A stretch of DNA of 64,000 bases, taken from the NCBI GenBank assembly GCA_016124945.1, contig WGMT01000038.1, forward strand, positions 1 to 64,000, given 5' to 3'. The notes under the pieces were generated by a model that saw only the letters and a list, made by a program, of their open reading frames with translations, ran no database searches and had not been told where the DNA came from. Source of the stretch: a bacterium. Its GTDB lineage: Bacteria > Chloroflexota > Anaerolineae > Caldilineales > Caldilineaceae. Positions 41,722 through 50,481 of this stretch are shown piece after piece. Made by a program: the position numbers and the translations under genes. Position 1 is the stretch's first letter. Each line of letters begins with the position of its first letter.

Positions 41722-42891
41722 ATGGACAGATTGACAACATCCAGCACGGCTGGACAGGTGAAGATTACGGCGATCAAGGCGATGGAGTTGGCTGATCACC
41801 GCACATTGATCAAGATCGAGACGGACGCCGGCGTTGACGGCTACGGCGAGTGTCACGGCAGCGGATCGTACGCCCGCGCCGCCATCGCTGCGTTGGAAGG
41901 GCCGCGGCTGCCCCATTTGGGGCTGATCGGCAAGGACCCGTTGGCGATTGAGGTGCATTTTCACAATATGTTCTACGCCTACCCGCAACGTGGACGAGTG
42001 ACACGTGTGCTCAGTGGCATCGACATCGCGCTGTGGGATCTGGCGGGTAAGTTGCTGGGGCAGCCGGTATCAAAGCTGTTGGGCGGCAACTTCCGCGACG
42101 AGATTAAGCTCTACTCACACTGTGGCGGCGGTGACATGCTGGACAAAGCCGCCTGGCGCGACCGCGTGGACAAACTCACCGGCGACGGGCGCGGTTTCAC
42201 CGCCTTCAAAGTAGACATTCACCACATCCTCGGCGTGCCGATGCAGCAGTATCAGCCCAGCATCAGCCCCGCAGATGCCCGCAACGTGCACCGATCCTAC
42301 ACGCTGGCGCGCGAAGCCTTCGGCGACGACATCGACATCATCGTCCACTGCCATAATGAATTGGACGTGCCCAGCGCCATCCGCGTGGCGGCGGCGGTGG
42401 AACACATCGAACCGCTCTACTACGAAGATCCGCTGGCCCCAGCCTACTCAGAATCGTGGCTTGCGCTGCGGCGCTCCACGCGGCTACCGCTCTTCACCGG
42501 CGAAAACCTCGAACTGGCCGAAGACGCTCTGCCCTTCCTGCAAAATCAGGCCGTCGATGCCCTCCAGCCCGACTTGATCAACAGCGGCGGCATCACCGGC
42601 GTCAAAAAGATGGCTGATCTGGCGGCGCTCTACCGCATCCCCATCTGCCTGCACAACGTGAGCGGCTTGATCCTCAACATGGCATCGCAGCAGTTTTCTG
42701 CCGCGCTCTTCAACTGTCCACTCATGGAATGTTCCGCCCGCGCCGATCAATACCAGTGGGCCACCCAGAACCCCATCGTGATTAAAGATGGCAAGATGAA
42801 GGTGTCCACTGCGCCGGGGCTAGGACTCGACCTCGACCACGACTACCTGAAAGCGCATCGCGCCGAAGGAGAACTGTGGTGGGGAGGGTAG
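41722..42891 (+). CDS. Enolase-superfamily (mandelate racemase-like) enzyme
   Basis: A 389-residue enzyme with an N-terminal capping domain and a C-terminal beta-barrel. TAFKVDIHH carries a barrel Lys. The three metal ligands are suggested by DIIVHCHNELD, EPLYYEDPLAP and FTGENLE, and a late His by ICLHNVSG. It abstracts a proton alpha to a carboxylate, as in dehydratases or racemases of sugar acids. The substrate is not identifiable. The start at 41722 has GAGG six bases upstream. A TTG twelve bases earlier is less likely. It is flanked by palindromic elements. Confidence 0.88.
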   Translation: MDRLTTSSTAGQVKITAIKAMELADHRTLIKIETDAGVDGYGECHGSGSYARAAIAALEGPRLPHLGLIGKDPLAIEVHFHNMFYAYPQRGRVTRVLSGIDIALWDLAGKLLGQPVSKLLGGNFRDEIKLYSHCGGGDMLDKAAWRDRVDKLTGDGRGFTAFKVDIHHILGVPMQQYQPSISPADARNVHRSYTLAREAFGDDIDIIVHCHNELDVPSAIRVAAAVEHIEPLYYEDPLAPAYSESWLALRRSTRLPLFTGENLELAEDALPFLQNQAVDALQPDLINSGGITGVKKMADLAALYRIPICLHNVSGLILNMASQQFSAALFNCPLMECSARADQYQWATQNPIVIKDGKMKVSTAPGLGLDLDHDYLKAHRAEGELWWGG

Positions 42892-42969
42892 GAGAGAAGG
42901 CAAAAGTCAAAAGGCAAAGTGCAAAAGGCAAAAGTGTCTCGTAGACATTCGTCCCTCGCCATTCAATGG

Positions 42970-43082
42970 CATTAAGTTAAGCGCGGAGAGAGCATCCTCA
43001 GATGCGGCTCTACAGGTGTAGACTCGCATCTGAGGATGCTCTCTCCGCAGCGTAACAAGTAGCCGAATCCCTTAACTTAATG
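42970..43082. repeat. Nested palindrome with ATTAAGTTAAG ends
   Basis: Outer arms CATTAAGTTAAG (42970-42981) and complement (43071-43082) enclose perfect 24-bp inner arms (42983-43006 and 43025-43048). The ends share the GTCATTNAGTTAAG word with 8731 and 13572. Confidence 0.92.
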
Positions 43083-43128
43083 ACATTGACTCGCAATCCG
43101 CAATTCGCAATCCGCAACACGAGGTTCT

Positions 43129-43731
43129 ATGTCATTCGCAATTCGTTCCTATCACCCAACCGACATTGGCGCGCTGTACGACGTCTGTTTGAAGACGGGC
43201 GACAGTGGCGAGGACGCAACCCATCTCTACCAGGATCGGGAATTGTTGGGCCACATGTACGTGGCGCCCTACCTGGCCTACGAACCGGATCTCGCCTTCA
43301 CGCTGACCCACAACGACGTGCCTGTGGGCTACGTGCTGGGGACACGCGACAGCGTCGCCTTTGCCGACCGCTGCGAACGGGATTGGTATCCTGTGCTACG
43401 GGCGCGCTATCCGCTCCCCGCCGTCGAAGACAAATCACGTGACGCCGGCATGATCCGCTCCTTCCACGAAACGTCGACGGCGCATCCTGAATTGGCGGAC
43501 TTCCCCGCGCACCTACACATTGATCTGCTCCCCATCGGCCAGGGACAGGGCAACGGTCGTCGCATGATCGAAACCTTCCTGGCGCGGCTGCGCGAGCTAA
43601 ACGTCTCCGCCGTACACCTGGGCGTAGCCAAACACAACCAGCGCGCCATCCACTTCTACGAGAAGATCGGCTTCGAAAAAGTGGTCAACTACGATCACTG
43701 GGGGTGGATTGGGTATGGGCTGAAGCTGTAA
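43129..43731 (+). CDS. GNAT family N-acetyltransferase
   Basis: A 200-residue acetyl-CoA-dependent transferase. The acetyl-CoA loop is IGQGQGNGRRMIETFL (about 142-157), followed by VHLGVAKHNQRAIHFYEKIGFEKV, the typical helix 4/beta 6-7 region. The central region (YVLGTRDSVAFADRCERDWYPVLRARYP) resembles bacterial relatives of the acetyltransferase-like domain of O-GlcNAcase. The acceptor is unknown. The start lacks a strong ribosome site. It is monocistronic and followed by a 14-bp-arm hairpin. Confidence 0.9.
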   Translation: MSFAIRSYHPTDIGALYDVCLKTGDSGEDATHLYQDRELLGHMYVAPYLAYEPDLAFTLTHNDVPVGYVLGTRDSVAFADRCERDWYPVLRARYPLPAVEDKSRDAGMIRSFHETSTAHPELADFPAHLHIDLLPIGQGQGNGRRMIETFLARLRELNVSAVHLGVAKHNQRAIHFYEKIGFEKVVNYDHWGWIGYGLKL

Positions 43732-43802
43732 CGTAATGCGTGATTCGTGATACATGGGTAAAGTGTGTTGGCTTTTTGGGTTGGAACGATCTTGATATAG
43801 AT

Positions 43803-43839
43803 AGTGCGTAGTCCGTATTCCGTTAACGGACTACGCACT
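43803..43839. repeat. 14-bp-arm hairpin of GTAGTGCG-type words
   Basis: AGTGCGTAGTCCGT (43803-43816) and its exact complement (43826-43839) with a 9-nt loop, between the convergent acetyltransferase and LytTR genes. It may serve both strands as a 3' structure. Confidence 0.85.
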
Positions 43840-43891
43840 ATGCTTGACGAATATTCCTTCCAATGAAGAAGCAATTTCCTCTACCCACGCA

Positions 43892-44668
43892 TCACGCATT
43901 ACTCATATCCCGAATCACCTTCGCAAACTGCCTCGAAAGTGGAATCTCAGTCCCCGCGGCGTCGTCCATGCGCAGGACGTACGCGCCCGAAAACCAGGGG
44001 ACGATCTCGACGACGTGGTTGAGGTTGGCCAGGTAGGTCTTGTGGACACGTACAATTTGGTGGGCGGCGAGGCGCTCTTCCAACTCTTTGAGCGTGGCGC
44101 GCAACGACAGCCGCTCGCCTTGGGCGGTCTGTAGGTAAGTCTTTTTGTTGTCGGCTTCCACCCACAGAATATCGGCGTAGGCCACGAGGATGGCGGTTTC
44201 GTTCTCGCGCTCGGCCCACACTTTGTCCAGGCGTGGGGCGTCAGCGGGGAGGGACTTTTGCAGGTAGCTGCGCACCGATTCCTGCTGTTGACGGCGCAGA
44301 TCACGTCCTTTGAGGGCGGCGCGGATGCGGATCATGGTCTGTGCCAGGCGCTGCTCGGCCACCGGTTTTACCACGTAGTCCAACGCGGCCAACTCGAAGG
44401 CGCGCACGGCGTGGACATCGAACGCCGTGGCGAAGACGATAAGCGGCGGATCGGGTTCGTCGAGCAGGGCAGCGGCCACGGCCAGGCCGCTCATGCCGGG
44501 CATGGCAATGTCCAAAAAGACAACGTCGGGGCGGTGGCGGGCGACATGGGCCAGCGCTTCTTCGCCGTTGCGGGCTTCGTCTACATCGGCGCTCGCCTCG
44601 ATCTGCCCCAACATAAAGCTCAACTCCCCGCGGGCAGGCCGTTCGTCGTCCACGATTAGGATCTTCAT
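43892..44668 (-). CDS. LytTR family response regulator
   Basis: A 258-residue regulator. The receiver domain (1-120) shows ILIVDDERPARGEL, phospho-acceptor Asp in VVFLDIAMPGMSG and Lys in DYVVKPV. The LytTR DNA-binding domain (about 150-255) shows ILWVEADNKKTYLQT and IVRVHKTYLANLNHV. It partners the LytS-type kinase encoded 66 bp upstream on the same strand. LytTR regulators bind promoters as dimers and often control envelope or secreted proteins. The secreted protein and DUF1501/DUF1800 genes just upstream of the kinase are candidate targets. Confidence 0.94.
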   Translation of the reverse strand: MKILIVDDERPARGELSFMLGQIEASADVDEARNGEEALAHVARHRPDVVFLDIAMPGMSGLAVAAALLDEPDPPLIVFATAFDVHAVRAFELAALDYVVKPVAEQRLAQTMIRIRAALKGRDLRRQQQESVRSYLQKSLPADAPRLDKVWAERENETAILVAYADILWVEADNKKTYLQTAQGERLSLRATLKELEERLAAHQIVRVHKTYLANLNHVVEIVPWFSGAYVLRMDDAAGTEIPLSRQFAKVIRDMSNA

Positions 44669-44707
44669 GTCGTATCCTCACCTTTGCGCCAATTCAGAGA
44701 AACTGTG

Positions 44708-44732
44708 ATCCTTCGTGTGCCTTCGTGGATCA
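44708..44732. repeat. CCTTCGTGTGCCTTCGTGG word
   Basis: The kinase-regulator gap carries TGATCCTTCGTGTGCC followed by TTCGTGGATCA, with TGATCC/GGATCA ends complementary. The same words occur at 59112-59189 and near 30609. Confidence 0.7.
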
Positions 44733-44734
44733 TC

Positions 44735-46303
44735 TTATTTCTGCCCTGTCTTCACCGGTATCTTGACAATGGCGCGTGTCCCTTTGCCGGGTTTGGACGT
44801 GAGGATCAGCGCGTAGGCCGGGCCATACAGGCGTCGCAGGCGGCTGTCCACGTTGCGCAACCCAATCGCAGGACGGCTGCGCGCCTCCTCCGCGGGGACG
44901 TCGGGGACGTCGGGGACGTCGGGGGGCGTGCTGCCGGAAAGGGGCGGCGGCTCGAAGCCGACGCCGTTGTCGTCCACTTGTAGGAGCAGATCGTCGCCCA
45001 CCTGGTTGATCACAATGTGCAGCGCGCCGCCTTCGGTGCGTGGGCTGATGCCGTGGATCACGGCATTTTCCACCAGGGGTTGCAGGATCAATGTGGGCAC
45101 AAGCAAATCAAGCTGTTCTTCGGCCAGGTTTGTCCACACAATCTGGAGCCGTTCTTCGAGCCGCGCTTTTTCCAGGGCGAGGTAGGCGTCCACATGGCTG
45201 ATTTCTTCGCGTAGTGGGACGAATTCCCCGGCACTAAGCGAACGCTGGAAGATCTCGGAGAGCTTGGTCAGCAGATCGCGTGCCGTTTCGGGTTCGGTGC
45301 GGATGAAGTAGCGGATGGTGTTAAGCGAGTTGAAAAAGAAATGTGGGTTGATTTGGGCGTGTAGGGCGCGTAGTTCGGCCTGGGCCAACGCCAGTTGTGT
45401 TTGCGCCAGATCGCGTTCGGTTTGGGCCAGGGTCAGGCCGGCGGCTTCGGCGTGGCGGCGCGCTTCTTCTCCTTGTACGTCTCGGGCCATCAACGCCACC
45501 GTCACCAGCGCCAGCCCTGCCATCAGGGCGCTGGGCAGGAAGCGATCCGAGTAGTAGCCCAGGTCGTCGTAGCCCACGGCCACGCTGAGGCCGATCCCCA
45601 GGTGAAGGAGCAGGGCGATGATCAGGGCAATGCCGGGGTTGAAACGTCGCTTGCGCGGCAGCCCGTCAAAGATGTGACCGGCCACAAAGCCGAGCCAGGG
45701 TGCCACCATCACCGACAGATTTTCGAGGATGGCATAGCCCAGGTATTCGGCCAGCGAGAATGTTTCGACCCACTCCCAGGTGAGGTATTCCTGGGTGCCA
45801 ATGCCGAACATGGCCACCACGCCGGTAATCAGCCCAATGCGCCAGCCGCCCAACATCCCCGCCGCAAGGACGACGAAATAGCCGAGCATGGTGCTGTCTT
45901 GCATCATGCTGTCGATGCTGTGCTGGTAGAAGATGGCGATCCCCTGCAACAGCGCCAGCACGAGCAACAGCCAGGGCGCGTCCTGTGCGTCCACAGTACC
46001 GCGGCTGGTGATCGACGTCACTGCGCGGCGGAAGAGGGCGGTGCGGCTGAAAACAAGCAAGATCACCACCGGCAGCGCCAGTTCCAACGCCGAGACGCCC
46101 AACCAGTAGGGGTTGAAGCTGAGGCTGTCAAGCCCGGTGAAGGGCGGATCCCAGTCCACGCGTGAGGAACGGATCGACCACGTCCACAGCGCCAGCAACG
46201 CCGTCGCCCCGGTGATCGCCAACACGCGGCGTACCCAACCGGCTTGAAGCAGGGTGGGGAAGGTGGCGCGAGGTTGGGCTGTTGCGTGTGCTGGTGTTCT
46301 CAT
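44735..46303 (-). CDS. LytS-type membrane sensor histidine kinase
   Basis: A 522-residue kinase with about seven or eight hydrophobic helices (about 25-265), a coiled linker rich in AQTERDLAQTQLALAQAEL, a His_kinase domain with phospho-accepting His in ALHAQINPHFFFNSLN and a C-terminal HATPase domain (VENAVIHGIS, DDNGVGFEP). A proline-rich loop, PPDVPDVPDVP, is encoded by a 9-bp tandem repeat (44895-44926). The start at 46303 has only a weak site. The upstream in-frame extension is repeat-derived. It is cotranscribed with the LytTR regulator. The signal is unknown. Confidence 0.92.
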   Translation of the reverse strand: MRTPAHATAQPRATFPTLLQAGWVRRVLAITGATALLALWTWSIRSSRVDWDPPFTGLDSLSFNPYWLGVSALELALPVVILLVFSRTALFRRAVTSITSRGTVDAQDAPWLLLVLALLQGIAIFYQHSIDSMMQDSTMLGYFVVLAAGMLGGWRIGLITGVVAMFGIGTQEYLTWEWVETFSLAEYLGYAILENLSVMVAPWLGFVAGHIFDGLPRKRRFNPGIALIIALLLHLGIGLSVAVGYDDLGYYSDRFLPSALMAGLALVTVALMARDVQGEEARRHAEAAGLTLAQTERDLAQTQLALAQAELRALHAQINPHFFFNSLNTIRYFIRTEPETARDLLTKLSEIFQRSLSAGEFVPLREEISHVDAYLALEKARLEERLQIVWTNLAEEQLDLLVPTLILQPLVENAVIHGISPRTEGGALHIVINQVGDDLLLQVDDNGVGFEPPPLSGSTPPDVPDVPDVPAEEARSRPAIGLRNVDSRLRRLYGPAYALILTSKPGKGTRAIVKIPVKTGQK

Positions 46304-46309
46304 CGTCTG

Positions 46310-46440
46310 CTTTCTGGGTTGGGGATTGGTGATTGGGGCAGAAGTTGTATTGACAAGGGATGATGAGATGATGATTCTCGACACCCCGTCATCTCATCAT
46401 CACGCTCTGCCCAAGTCACCAGTCACCAATCCCTAATCAC
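46310..46440. repeat. Nested modular palindrome (GATTGG, GGGGCAGA, GATGATGAG words)
   Basis: Outer GATTGGGGATTGG / CCAATCCC words, then GGGGCAGA / TCTGCCC, then GATGATGAGATGATG (46357 on) and a CATCTCATCATC complement. It fills the gap between the kinase start and the secreted protein stop. Confidence 0.85.
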
Positions 46441-46446
46441 GAACAC

Positions 46447-47268
46447 TTAATTCCCCACTTCAATCACTTCCCATGTTTCAATGTTGACAAAGGCGGCGAA
46501 GAGCGAACGATTTTCGGCGGCGAATTCCACCGTCCAGAGGACGTCGCTCTGTTTTTCGGCGTAGGTCGCCCAATTATCTACGCCCTCGATGGCAACGTCA
46601 ATGCCGGGGGCTTCCCACGCCAGCGAGATGGCGCGGTTGCGCTGCTCCTCGAGCGCTTCGGCTTCGTCGAATCCATAGGGATCGTAGACCGAATCCACGT
46701 AGATGTTGTCTGCGTCGACATGCATGGCAACGATGAAGGCATCCAATCCCCGTTCGTAGTAGGCTTCCCACACCTGATCCCAGCGGTTGAAGTAGATGCC
46801 CTCGTACCAGAAATCAGGATTGGGGGCCAGGCGTGCCTGCACTTCTGGATCGTCGTCGAGGAAGGGCTTGACGCGTGCCAGCCCCACCTGGAATTCCTCG
46901 GGCGTGAGGTCGCGCGGCGCATAGTAGTTGAGGACAACGTTCTGGTCCAGGTCCACGCGACCGTTGCCCAGCCACTCCTGGGCGGCATCGCTCCAGAAAT
47001 CCACCCCGTAGATCGTCCCTTCGTCGTTTTCGGCCCAGGCGTTGCCTGTCCAATCCGGGTAGTTGGCCAGGTGGAGCGCCATGTTGGGTGCGGCAGCCAC
47101 CAGGGCGATGGCCCGTTCCTCGGGCGTTTCAGTGGGCTTGTCGGTGGCGTTTTTCCCCGCGGCCACCACCCCAGGCAAAAAGACCGACGTCCCCTCCTGC
47201 GCCCACGCCGCCACCGACGTGCTCAAGAGGACAGTCACAGACAATATCGCCATGATCATGCGTCTCAT
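46447..47268 (-). CDS. Secreted protein of unknown function
   Basis: A 273-residue exported protein with a Sec signal ending AAWA-QE. The mature part is acidic and aromatic-rich. Two segments ending in strand-rich hydrophobic stretches, GTIYGVDFWSDAAQEWL and WTVEFAAENRSLFAAFVNIETWEVIEV, resemble PepSY-like units, but the match is weak. No catalytic motif is seen. It lies 14 bp downstream of the DUF1501 gene on the same strand, so it probably belongs with the DUF1800/DUF1501 pair. Confidence 0.75.
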   Translation of the reverse strand: MRRMIMAILSVTVLLSTSVAAWAQEGTSVFLPGVVAAGKNATDKPTETPEERAIALVAAAPNMALHLANYPDWTGNAWAENDEGTIYGVDFWSDAAQEWLGNGRVDLDQNVVLNYYAPRDLTPEEFQVGLARVKPFLDDDPEVQARLAPNPDFWYEGIYFNRWDQVWEAYYERGLDAFIVAMHVDADNIYVDSVYDPYGFDEAEALEEQRNRAISLAWEAPGIDVAIEGVDNWATYAEKQSDVLWTVEFAAENRSLFAAFVNIETWEVIEVGN

Positions 47269-47282
47269 ATCAGGATCCCTTC

Positions 47283-48566
47283 TTAGATTGAATGAACAAG
47301 ATCGAGCGCGGTGACGCTGTGATTGGGGAAAATCTGATCCAGCGCCGGGTTGCCCAACCGCCTGCTGACCACAGCGGCGAGGACGTCGCGGTAGTCGGTG
47401 GTGATGGCCAGATCGCCGTCGTTCAACGCGGCGGGGGCGAGGGTGGGCCAGTCGGTGTAGACCTGCCCGCCCTTCATGCCGCCGCCCATGAGGAACATGA
47501 CGTTGCCGTGTCCATGATCGGTGCCGCGGCTGGCGTTTTCTTGTAGCCGTCGGCCAAACTCGCTCATGGTGACAACGCTGATGTGGGCCATGTGCTCACC
47601 CATGTCGGCGTAGAAGGCGCTCATCCCGGCAGCCAATTCGCCGAGCAAGGCGTTAAATTCGCCGTCGGTCGTGCCCTGGTTTTCGTGGGTGTCCCAGCCG
47701 CCCAGGTCCACACAGGCCACTTCGAGGCCAACGTCCGCCTTGATCAACTGTGCCACCTGGCGCAACCCCAGGCCGAATTCAGTTTCGGGATAGACGGCGT
47801 TGTTCTCGGGTCGATAGCCCACCGCGTCCATCTTGCTCAGCATGTCCAGCGTCTCAAAGACGAGACCGGCCTGCGTGTCCAGGGCGTCGGTGGGTGCATC
47901 GACGGTGTAGAGCATGGCCAGCGTCTGTTGCAGGCGACGGAGTTCGTCTTGGCGGCCTTTGAAGTGGAAGTCTGCAATCGAGCGAATCGAGAGCGGCGAC
48001 ACTGGCCCGCGCAGCGCCGCGGGCACCATTGCACCCATGCCCACCGCGCGGAAAGGCGAGTTGTTCTGCCACGCCGCGCTCTGTAAGTGACGGCCAATCC
48101 AGCCCGTGCTCAGTGTTTTGTCGCCGGGGACGCCCGCTTCCATGAACTGCATGGCATCGAAGTGGGATCGGCTGGGATCGATAGAGCCGGTGGCGTGGAC
48201 AAAGAGCAGATCGCCGGCGTCAAATGGATCCCTGAGCGCGGCCATCGTGGGATGCAGGCCGAACTGCCCATCCAGATCGAGGACACCGCCGGCCCGTCCT
48301 GGCTCGGCAAGGGCCTGGCTGGGCCGGGCGTCGTAGTAATTGCCCCCCTCGCTGTAGGGGACAATCACGCTCAGCCCGTCTATGCCGCCGCGCAGGAAGA
48401 TGTTCACCAGCACGTCCCCTGGCGCGGCGGATTGGCTCTGCTCTACATCGCGAAAAGCCAGCCGGGGCATCCACGCCGGGAAGAGCGACTTGCTCGCCCC
48501 CAGCACCCCCACCGATCCCATCGCGCCGAGGAAATCACGTCGATTGAGTGTAGCGATTTTGGTCAT
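47283..48566 (-). CDS. DUF1501 (sulfatase-fold) Tat-exported protein
   Basis: A 427-residue protein with a twin-arginine signal LNRRDFLGAMG and the DUF1501 pattern VNIFLRGGIDGLSVIVPY, DPSRSHFDAMQFMEAG, VACVDLGGWDTHENQG, TMSEFGRRLQENASRGTDHGHGNVMFLMGG. The fold is related to alkaline phosphatase/sulfatase. His, Asp and Gly positions suggest a metal site, but activity is not established. The start at 48566 follows AAGGAGAA. It is regularly found next to DUF1800, as here. An inverted repeat separates the two genes. Confidence 0.9.
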   Translation of the reverse strand: MTKIATLNRRDFLGAMGSVGVLGASKSLFPAWMPRLAFRDVEQSQSAAPGDVLVNIFLRGGIDGLSVIVPYSEGGNYYDARPSQALAEPGRAGGVLDLDGQFGLHPTMAALRDPFDAGDLLFVHATGSIDPSRSHFDAMQFMEAGVPGDKTLSTGWIGRHLQSAAWQNNSPFRAVGMGAMVPAALRGPVSPLSIRSIADFHFKGRQDELRRLQQTLAMLYTVDAPTDALDTQAGLVFETLDMLSKMDAVGYRPENNAVYPETEFGLGLRQVAQLIKADVGLEVACVDLGGWDTHENQGTTDGEFNALLGELAAGMSAFYADMGEHMAHISVVTMSEFGRRLQENASRGTDHGHGNVMFLMGGGMKGGQVYTDWPTLAPAALNDGDLAITTDYRDVLAAVVSRRLGNPALDQIFPNHSVTALDLVHSI

Positions 48567-48589
48567 GGTGTTCTCCTTTTGGAGAGGGA

Positions 48590-48727
48590 ATTGGTGACTG
48601 GTGATTGGGGGCGAGAGGAGATGATGGGATGATGCGATGATGGGGGCGTCAAGAATCATCATCCCGTCATCCCATCATCTCTCGTCAACACAACTTCTGT
48701 CCCAATCACCAATCATCAGTCACCAAT
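48590..48727. repeat. Nested modular palindrome between DUF1800 and DUF1501 genes
   Basis: GGTGACTGGTGATTGG words on the left pair with CCAATCACCAATC/CAGTCACC words on the right. Inside, GCGAGAGGAGATGATGGG pairs with a CCCATCATCTCTCG arm. Confidence 0.85.
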
Positions 48728-48730
48728 CTC

Positions 48731-50224
48731 CTATCTCCACTGAAAATAGGGCGACGCCAGCATGATCCCGTAGAGGCTGGCCAGCTTTTTGCCGATGGTG
48801 ATGGACGAAATGGGTGTGTGGGCTGTGAAATCGTCGCCAATGTAGCGGACGAATTGGTCATGCGCAGCGCCGGTGAGCGGTGCGCCGAAGACCTGGGCCG
48901 CTACGGCGTCGACGAGATCGCCTGCGGTTTGCGGGTTACCGATGCGTTCGCGCAGGTTGGCGAGCAGGGCGTAGCCGCTGTTGCCGGCGTCGCTGTAGGC
49001 GCTGTGGGTGAGCAGCATGGCCACATTCCAGCGCGCCAGCATGCCGCTGGTGTTGATCCAGGCCCCGGCCACGTCGGGGTAACCGTTGGGTGGCGACCAG
49101 CCATAAGGCGGCTGTCCTAAATCAGAGAGGATCTCTTCCAGCCGCCACCAGCGTAGCACCCGGGTGCCGGTGGCCCGTAGCGCGCCCACAAAAAAATCAA
49201 GTGGGCGACGCAACTTCTGTCCTGTCGCGGCCTTGAACTCGTTGGATTGGAAGAGCACGCGCAACACCGGCACGATTTCGCCGTCGGTCTGTTGCCACAT
49301 TTCGGCCATGCGGTCGATCAAGCCGGCCGGTGGTCTGTCGCCGACGAAGCGGACACAGAGCTTACGGCAGATGAAGCGCGCCGTCGCCGGGTGATGGGTG
49401 AGGATGTGCAGCACGTGAAGCCCATCTTCGAGGCCACGACCGGCAGGCAGGTTGTGGCCAAGGACGGTTTTCGGATCGGTGTCATGTTCGGCGGAATTGA
49501 AGTAGAAACCGTCACGGGTGCGTGGGTGAACCGTCCACCCGGTGAAGGCGCGGGCGACTTCTCTGACGTCGGTTTCGGTGTAGCCGCCGTCCACGCCCAG
49601 TGTGTGCAGTTCGAGCAGTTCGCGGGCGTAGTTCTCGTTGGGGTGCGCCGCCACGTTAACGAAGTTGTCGAGGTAGTAGAGCATCGCGGGGGACTTGGCC
49701 GTGGCGAAAAGCATGTCGCGGTAGCGGCCAAAGGCATGTTTGCGGATCACCTCGCGTTGGAAGAGCACCAGATCCGGCGTGTAGGCATCGGCGGAGATGT
49801 TGAAGTGATCGGCCCAGAATTCCACCACACGCTCAAAGAGTTGACGGCGGCTGTGTACCGTCCGCGCCAGGAAGCCGTCGATGAGCGCCTTGCGACAACG
49901 TCCTTCGTTGTCGTGCATGCGGTAGAGTTCGGCGCGCGACAGCCCCAAAATGGCGACTTTGGCGGCAGCCGCATCCGCGGCAGCGTCGTCCAAACTCTGT
50001 GGCGCAAGCTGTTCTTCGAGGAAGGCGTTGTAGCCGATGGCCTGGGCATGGGCGACTTCTGCGGGCCGCGGCCCCCAGGTGATGCGGTTGAGCAGGTGGA
50101 CGATCTCGGCATCGGCGGCAAACGTAGGCTGGATCGAGCGATCCTGGTGTGGCCGATCCAGGCGCGGCGTCTCCTCGGTGGGTGAGCGCCAGGTCAATAG
50201 CGACCGTCGCGAAAGTATGTGCAT
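48731..50224 (-). CDS. DUF1800 family protein
   Basis: A 497-residue protein with the DUF1800 pattern: HLLNRITWGPRPAEVAHA near residue 43, VEFWADHFNI, RELLELHTLGVDGGYTETDVREVARAFTGW (about 226-255) and HHPATARFICRKLCVRFVGD. The family occurs as a pair with DUF1501 in planctomycetes, proteobacteria and chloroflexi and is suspected in export or assembly of surface components. Mechanism is unknown. The start MHILSRRSLL at 50224 follows GGAGG. The N-terminus has RRSLLTW, a possible but atypical export signal without a clear hydrophobic core. Confidence 0.9.
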   Translation of the reverse strand: MHILSRRSLLTWRSPTEETPRLDRPHQDRSIQPTFAADAEIVHLLNRITWGPRPAEVAHAQAIGYNAFLEEQLAPQSLDDAAADAAAAKVAILGLSRAELYRMHDNEGRCRKALIDGFLARTVHSRRQLFERVVEFWADHFNISADAYTPDLVLFQREVIRKHAFGRYRDMLFATAKSPAMLYYLDNFVNVAAHPNENYARELLELHTLGVDGGYTETDVREVARAFTGWTVHPRTRDGFYFNSAEHDTDPKTVLGHNLPAGRGLEDGLHVLHILTHHPATARFICRKLCVRFVGDRPPAGLIDRMAEMWQQTDGEIVPVLRVLFQSNEFKAATGQKLRRPLDFFVGALRATGTRVLRWWRLEEILSDLGQPPYGWSPPNGYPDVAGAWINTSGMLARWNVAMLLTHSAYSDAGNSGYALLANLRERIGNPQTAGDLVDAVAAQVFGAPLTGAAHDQFVRYIGDDFTAHTPISSITIGKKLASLYGIMLASPYFQWR

Positions 50225-50391
50225 AGGTAGCGCCTCCGTGGTTTTGCGGCGAAGGTTCAAAATCACAAACCGTGTGGCATCCACGGCATGTGCGCCAGCA
50301 TAGCAGGCAGCGCCGGTTTTGTATCTGGTACGCGGACAAGCGGTCGTAAATGGCGATAAGTGGTTGTGGTGGGGGATGAACGGCAATAAAA

Positions 50392-50423
50392 AACCTGCCA
50401 GGTTTCAGAAAACCTGGCAGGTT
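50392..50423 (-). terminator. Terminator of the enolase gene (CCTGCCAGG-type)
   Basis: Arms AACCTGCCAGGTTT (50392-50405) and complement (50410-50423) with a 4-nt loop. On the minus strand the hairpin is followed by a T-run (complement of the A-run at 50388-50393), about 60 bp beyond the enolase stop. Confidence 0.8.
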
Positions 50424-50481
50424 GCAGATTACTCATCGACGGCGAAACGTCGCCTATCAATTACGCATCACGCATTACTTC

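Noticed and set aside
49247..50185. 312-residue plus-strand frame in the DUF1800 gene
   Set aside because: It is antisense to conserved DUF1800 motifs and has no recognisable domain.
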